Shown one piece after another: positions 31,206 through 34,430 of a DNA stretch of 34,430 bases. Each line of letters starts with the position of its first letter. The stretch's first letter is position 1. The DNA comes from a virus: the IMG/VR virus record IMGVR_UViG_3300032242_000420, positions 1-34,430 of that record. One strand, written 5' to 3'. Under the pieces are notes generated by a model. That model was not told where the DNA came from, ran no database searches, and saw only the letters and a list, made by a program, of their open reading frames with translations. The position numbers and the translations under genes are program-made.

Positions 31206-31643
31206 ATGGCTAATTGGGCACAAGGTATATTTACTCCTAAAAACCCACAAAAATATGTAGGGAAACATAATCCTAAATATAGATCAGGTTGGGAATTAAC
31301 ATTCATGACCTTTTGTGATACACACAAAAACGTTACACATTGGGCTAGTGAATCAATGTCTATCCCTTATCGTAGTCCATTAGATGGCAAGATTCATATG
31401 TACATCCCAGATTTCTTTGTAGTCTATCAAAATAAGTTTGGAAAAGCAATTGCTGAAGTAGTAGAGATTAAACCCAAAAAACAAAGTTTAATAGAAAGTC
31501 GCACGGCAAGTGCAAGAGATAGAGCAGTAGTTGCTATCAATCATGCCAAATGGGCTGCTGCAAGTGCATATTGTAAATCGCAAGGATTTGCTTTTAGAGT
31601 TATTACGGAAGATGATCTCTTCCGTAATGGTAGTAGAAAATAA
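31206..31643 (+). CDS. 4: Head completion nuclease, T4 gp4-like
   Basis: A 145-residue protein with the TnsA-like PD-(D/E)XK nuclease pattern: E30 in SGWELTF, D69 in YIPDF, and E87-x-K89 in VEIKPKK. The segment GIFTPKNPQKYVG at 7-19 and PYRSPLDGKIH at 54-64 match T4 gp4 (also called gp50/65), needed to finish DNA-filled heads and make them joinable to tails. Length agrees with T4 (about 150). An 11-bp perfect hairpin occupies its last codons (31602-31628). It converges with the desaturase gene one base away. Confidence 0.88.
   Translation: MANWAQGIFTPKNPQKYVGKHNPKYRSGWELTFMTFCDTHKNVTHWASESMSIPYRSPLDGKIHMYIPDFFVVYQNKFGKAIAEVVEIKPKKQSLIESRTASARDRAVVAINHAKWAAASAYCKSQGFAFRVITEDDLFRNGSRK
31602..31628. 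terminator. Strong hairpin in last codons of gp4-like gene
   Basis: Perfect 11-base arms ATTACGGAAGA and TCTTCCGTAAT, loop TGATC, ending 16 bases before the convergence with the desaturase gene. No T tract follows, so factor-independent termination is uncertain. Confidence 0.45.
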
Positions 31644-31644
31644 A

Positions 31645-32436
31645 TTATTTACTCTTTGCTAGTTTAAGAAACATCAAAGTATTGATTACATACTTACCTG
31701 GATCAAACTGCCACCACTTTGTTCCTATACGATAGTCACCGGGACGTGCATGATGATTGTTATGCCAGCCCTCACCAAATGTCAAGTATGACCACCACCA
31801 TACATTATGACTAGCATCTTTTGTTTCTACTGGGCGAACACCAAATATAGGATCATGGTCAATCCAGTTACTAAAACGTGAAGCAATAGTATTAAAGAAT
31901 ACTGGGATTAAGTATAAGTAAACTGCAAGTAAAGGATTGATTAAAAACAATACAACAAGTAATGTTAATATCATTAGTATATAATATTCGTGCATAAGTC
32001 TTTGCACAGGGTCGTTAATAATATCTTTAACTGTCCATTTGTTGAATGGTTTGCCATAATCACCCACAATAGCGCCAACTGGACCTAGTGTTACTGGACT
32101 ATGCGGATCACCCTCTTTATCGGCATATATATGATGCTGACGATGTACAAATACCCATCCTACACTACTTCCGGTGCAACCAATATTACCAAAAAAACTG
32201 AATAGACGCTTTAATGGTGTAACTAATTTATAAGAACGATGTGTTAATAATCTATGAAAAGTTACAGTAATACCTAAACACGTGATTAAAAAATAACCAA
32301 ACAAAGACAGCAACCAATAGTTTAATCCTGCTGGATTTAGTATAGCCCATGCGAACGCAACTAATGCTAATACTTGCATCAGAATAAAAAACCATTCTCT
32401 TGGATACCACAACGATTTTATATTTTTAGATAACAT
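31645..32436 (-). CDS. Fatty acid (acyl) desaturase, auxiliary metabolic gene
   Basis: A 263-residue integral membrane di-iron desaturase. The three histidine boxes are intact: HRLLTH (61-66), HRQHH (98-102) and HNNHH (225-229). Four hydrophobic stretches around 17-33, 40-58, 153-166 and 167-183 fit the family topology, and size matches bacterial delta-9 acyl-CoA/acyl-lipid desaturases. The frame extends to a TTG at 32469, but ATG 32436 has ACAGGAAAT six bases upstream, and the extension contains the late-type promoter itself (GATAAATA, 32467-32460 on minus). It would insert a double bond in host acyl chains using O2 and host electron donors. Late expression suggests membrane remodelling during assembly or lysis. 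Confidence 0.93.
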   Translation of the reverse strand: MLSKNIKSLWYPREWFFILMQVLALVAFAWAILNPAGLNYWLLSLFGYFLITCLGITVTFHRLLTHRSYKLVTPLKRLFSFFGNIGCTGSSVGWVFVHRQHHIYADKEGDPHSPVTLGPVGAIVGDYGKPFNKWTVKDIINDPVQRLMHEYYILMILTLLVVLFLINPLLAVYLYLIPVFFNTIASRFSNWIDHDPIFGVRPVETKDASHNVWWWSYLTFGEGWHNNHHARPGDYRIGTKWWQFDPGKYVINTLMFLKLAKSK

Positions 32437-32459
32437 GATATTTCCTGTGTTTATAGCAG

Positions 32460-32467
32460 TATTTATC
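32460..32467 (-). promoter_or_regulatory. Late-type promoter motif, desaturase
   Basis: GATAAATA on the minus strand, 24 bases before ATG 32436; ACAGGAAAT follows. Divergent from the motif at 32514. Confidence 0.65.
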
Positions 32468-32513
32468 AAGATTTTTTTACGATTTGAATTATAAAAGTTA
32501 ATATGGTTATACT

Positions 32514-32521
32514 ACTAAATA
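32514..32521 (+). promoter_or_regulatory. Late-type promoter motif, small terminase
   Basis: ACTAAATA, exactly six bases before ATG 32527; no Shine-Dalgarno. Confidence 0.55.
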
Positions 32522-32526
32522 CTTTT

Positions 32527-33003
32527 ATGACCAAAAAACTAGAAGAATTATTTGAGTTACCTCAAAACGAAATAGACACTTTGGCAAAACCTACGCCAGA
32601 TAATGCCCAAGAAATTACTACTGAAGCATTAGATAGTTTGTCAAAGATAGAACAAGCATTGCCCCAAGTACGTGGATTAGAAGCAGCAGATGATGAGATG
32701 GATTCATTAGCAGAGATGGCCACAAGCAGTTACAAAGATTTGATTGACCTCGGGATGCAAGTTGATAGCAGATATGCTAGTGAGATATTCAATGTTGCAG
32801 GAACTATGCTAGGCCATGCTATTACAGCAAAGACTGCTAAACTAAATAAAAAGTTAAAAATGATTGATTTGCAATTGAAAAAAGCACAACTAGATCAGAA
32901 AGAGGCAAGTAAAGAAAAAGAAATTGAGGCTACCCCGTTGGGCGAGGGTAGAGAACTTGATAGAAACGAATTGCTTAAGATGTTGGCTGCAAAATCCACT
33001 TAA
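32527..33003 (+). CDS. 16: Small terminase subunit, gp16-like
   Basis: A 158-residue protein, helical, with a strong coiled coil at about 112-138 (KLNKKLKMIDLQLKKAQLDQ) and EIFNVAGTMLGHAI in the centre. It resembles the small terminase of T4-like phages (T4 gp16, 164 residues), which recognises DNA and stimulates the packaging motor. The frame is open to 32503, but ATG 32527 lies exactly six bases after ACTAAATA with no Shine-Dalgarno, so the extension would be upstream of the likely transcript start. The large terminase is not in the window. Confidence 0.78.
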   Translation: MTKKLEELFELPQNEIDTLAKPTPDNAQEITTEALDSLSKIEQALPQVRGLEAADDEMDSLAEMATSSYKDLIDLGMQVDSRYASEIFNVAGTMLGHAITAKTAKLNKKLKMIDLQLKKAQLDQKEASKEKEIEATPLGEGRELDRNELLKMLAAKST

Positions 33004-33006
33004 AAA

Positions 33007-33014
33007 GATAAATA
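33007..33014 (+). promoter_or_regulatory. Late-type promoter motif
   Basis: GATAAATA, 20 bases before ATG 33034, CAGGAATAA between. Confidence 0.65.
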
Positions 33015-33033
33015 ATATATACAGGAATAAAAA

Positions 33034-33663
33034 ATGAGAAGCCTTAAACAACATATTATGGAAAGTGTAAAGACCTACAAGTACACTATCAAAATTGCCG
33101 GCACCATTGATAAAGACTTTATAGACATGTTTAAGTACAATCTAAACAAGTTTGATCCAGTGGAAATCAGTGAACCAAAGAGTACTCCAATACAGAAATC
33201 ACCATACGGTTTCCCTAATTTAGAGAACGAAAGTGTAACATTGATTAAAGTTGAGTTTAGATACCCAGCAACAGAACCAATGATTCAGCAACTTGCTCAA
33301 CTATTAGGTTACAATGTCAATATGGTTCGTATGATAGCAACTCATTTTGATGATAGCATTGACAGCGAAATGGTTGGCTATGAGAATGAGATGGAAGATA
33401 CTCCATTGCTTACCAAAGAAGAAATGGGTGAACAGCCTGATGCTAAAGAAGCAAGCAGAGCATATGGTGGTTCATATTTACAATCAATCAAAGACCAAAC
33501 TAAAGAGTCTAAGATTGATATTCCATATGCAGGAACAAGAACACCAGATGCGTTTGATCCTTTCAAACCATATTTAGATGATAAGAAGTCAGGCGACAAG
33601 AGCCCAATGACTACTATTAAGATGCCACCAAAGCCAAGTACTGGCGCAGCATATAACCGTTAA
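33034..33663 (+). CDS. Conserved probable prohead/assembly protein
   Basis: A 209-residue protein beginning MRSLKQHIMESVKTYKYTIKIAG. Residues 15-110 look like an alpha/beta domain (TIKIAGTIDKDFIDMFKYNL, LIKVEFRYPATEPMIQQLAQLLGYN in parts), while the C-terminal half is charged, Pro-rich and probably disordered. The N-terminal IME|S (8-11) fits the prohead protease consensus. GATAAATA (33007-33014) and CAGGAATAA precede the ATG. It is ten bases upstream of a second candidate of this sort. A scaffold or internal-head role is inferred. Confidence 0.65.
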   Translation: MRSLKQHIMESVKTYKYTIKIAGTIDKDFIDMFKYNLNKFDPVEISEPKSTPIQKSPYGFPNLENESVTLIKVEFRYPATEPMIQQLAQLLGYNVNMVRMIATHFDDSIDSEMVGYENEMEDTPLLTKEEMGEQPDAKEASRAYGGSYLQSIKDQTKESKIDIPYAGTRTPDAFDPFKPYLDDKKSGDKSPMTTIKMPPKPSTGAAYNR

Positions 33664-33673
33664 GGAAAAGAAA

Positions 33674-34430
33674 ATGGATTTCAGAGATATATTAAAATCA
33701 TTCGATAATTTATCAGAAGGTGAAAAGACTACTACTGATAAAGGTACTGTTCACAAAGCAGGCGCAGGTGGATATGGTAATAAACACGGGTCAGAAGATG
33801 TAACCGATCAATATGGTAAACCAGTTGGTCGCAAAAGTCTATCTAAAATGGACGATAAGCCTGCCGTAAAACGTGGCAAAGGTCGTCCTCCGAAGAATGC
33901 TGATTCATCAGGTGAAGTTAAAAAGTATGATAGTTCAGAACTAAGCAAAGCAATGGGCATGGGTAAAGCACCTAAAGCAACAGGCAAGCCTAGTGTTAAG
34001 CATAGTCTTAAAGAATACTTTGACATAATGGATGAAGCATTAAGTGAAGCAGGATTAACAGTTCAACCTATGCCAGCGACTCCGGCAGCAAAGGCACAAC
34101 AACAGATGGCAACAAAGCCGTCTTTTATGATTAAAGATCCTGCTAATCCTTCAATGCCAGCTATCACTACTCAAGACCCAGCAGTAGTGCAAGCAGCTAA
34201 GAATGGTACAATGTCAATGCAGAAGCCAGGTGCTGCTCCTACTAGTCAAGGTGCTACTCCAGCAGCTGGTGCAGGTTCACAAGTTGCTCCAATGGGAGAA
34301 GATCAATTAGATGAACTAAGTCCTCAGTTGATGAAACGAGCGGTAAAAAAAGCAGACACCATGATGAACAAGAATTACTATGATGACAATCATAATGCCA
34401 CATATGATTATGCAAATCAAGCATATAGAA
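33674..34430 (+). CDS. Low-complexity prohead/internal-type protein, 3' end outside window
   Basis: An unbroken frame of 252 codons runs off the right edge. It starts at ATG 33674 with AAGGAAAAG upstream. The protein is Lys/Gly/Ala/Pro-rich. Residues about 70-78 (KRGKGRPPK) match an AT-hook DNA-binding motif. LSE|G at 13-16 and ALSE|A near 125 fit the prohead protease consensus. A tail with DQLDELSPQLMKRAVKKAD begins a more ordered domain. DNA-binding, basic and cleavable: this resembles an internal head protein packaged with DNA, but the rest of the gene is needed to tell. Confidence 0.65.
   Translation, partial: MDFRDILKSFDNLSEGEKTTTDKGTVHKAGAGGYGNKHGSEDVTDQYGKPVGRKSLSKMDDKPAVKRGKGRPPKNADSSGEVKKYDSSELSKAMGMGKAPKATGKPSVKHSLKEYFDIMDEALSEAGLTVQPMPATPAAKAQQQMATKPSFMIKDPANPSMPAITTQDPAVVQAAKNGTMSMQKPGAAPTSQGATPAAGAGSQVAPMGEDQLDELSPQLMKRAVKKADTMMNKNYYDDNHNATYDYANQAYR

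Overview
The window is a piece of a T4-like (myovirus) bacteriophage genome. The evidence is a set of recognisable T4-type proteins: DexA-type exonuclease, gp61-like primase, gp41-like helicase, gp1-like dNMP kinase, neck proteins gp13/gp14, tail completion protein gp15, tail sheath gp18, tail tube gp19, head-completion nuclease gp4 and a gp16-like small terminase. Intergenic motifs of the form (G/C)ATAAATA, close to the T4 late promoter TATAAATA, sit just upstream of many genes. The DNA is AT-rich, and together with auxiliary genes (A-type Fe-S carrier, acyl desaturase, MazG, Nudix) this suggests a phage of aquatic bacterioplankton. The host cannot be read from the sequence. No integrase, tRNA, CRISPR array or insertion sequence was seen, and no gene-free stretch exceeds about 165 bases.

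Layout: 1-2289 (+) carries small unknown genes, a DexA-like exonuclease overlapping a very short protein that looks like a condensed DnaE (family C polymerase) core, and an HNH endonuclease. 2273-2653 (-) is a conserved unknown gene. 2818-3504 is a structural-type protein. 3541-5938 is the primase-helicase pair with its own sigma70-like promoter. 5940-10813 holds a probable acquired gene and several virion or prohead-type proteins. 10810-11862 encodes an IscA-like protein and a RecB/MGME1-like nuclease. 11914-17513 is a fibre/adhesin block ending with a coiled-coil membrane protein and a bidirectional terminator. 17524-21088 (-) has a Nudix hydrolase, gp15 and gp14. 21209-23358 (+) is a tightly overlapping early-type operon with MazG. 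23393-24913 has gp13 and the dNMP kinase, followed by a convergent zinc/HNH protein (-). 25350-31643 is sheath, tube, tube-like protein, an unknown and gp4. 31645-32436 (-) is a fatty acid desaturase. 32527-34430 is small terminase and two probable prohead/internal proteins, the last cut by the window end.

Regulation is unusually legible. Early-type promoters (four with exactly 17-base spacers) sit among late-type promoters, so early nucleotide and replication genes are embedded between virion genes. Late-type motifs fall into two groups: motif, leader and often a Shine-Dalgarno; or motif followed by the start codon 5-6 bases later with no Shine-Dalgarno, which predicts leaderless mRNAs. Several structural-gene leaders contain hairpins, the most elaborate being three stem-loops ahead of the gene at 15925.
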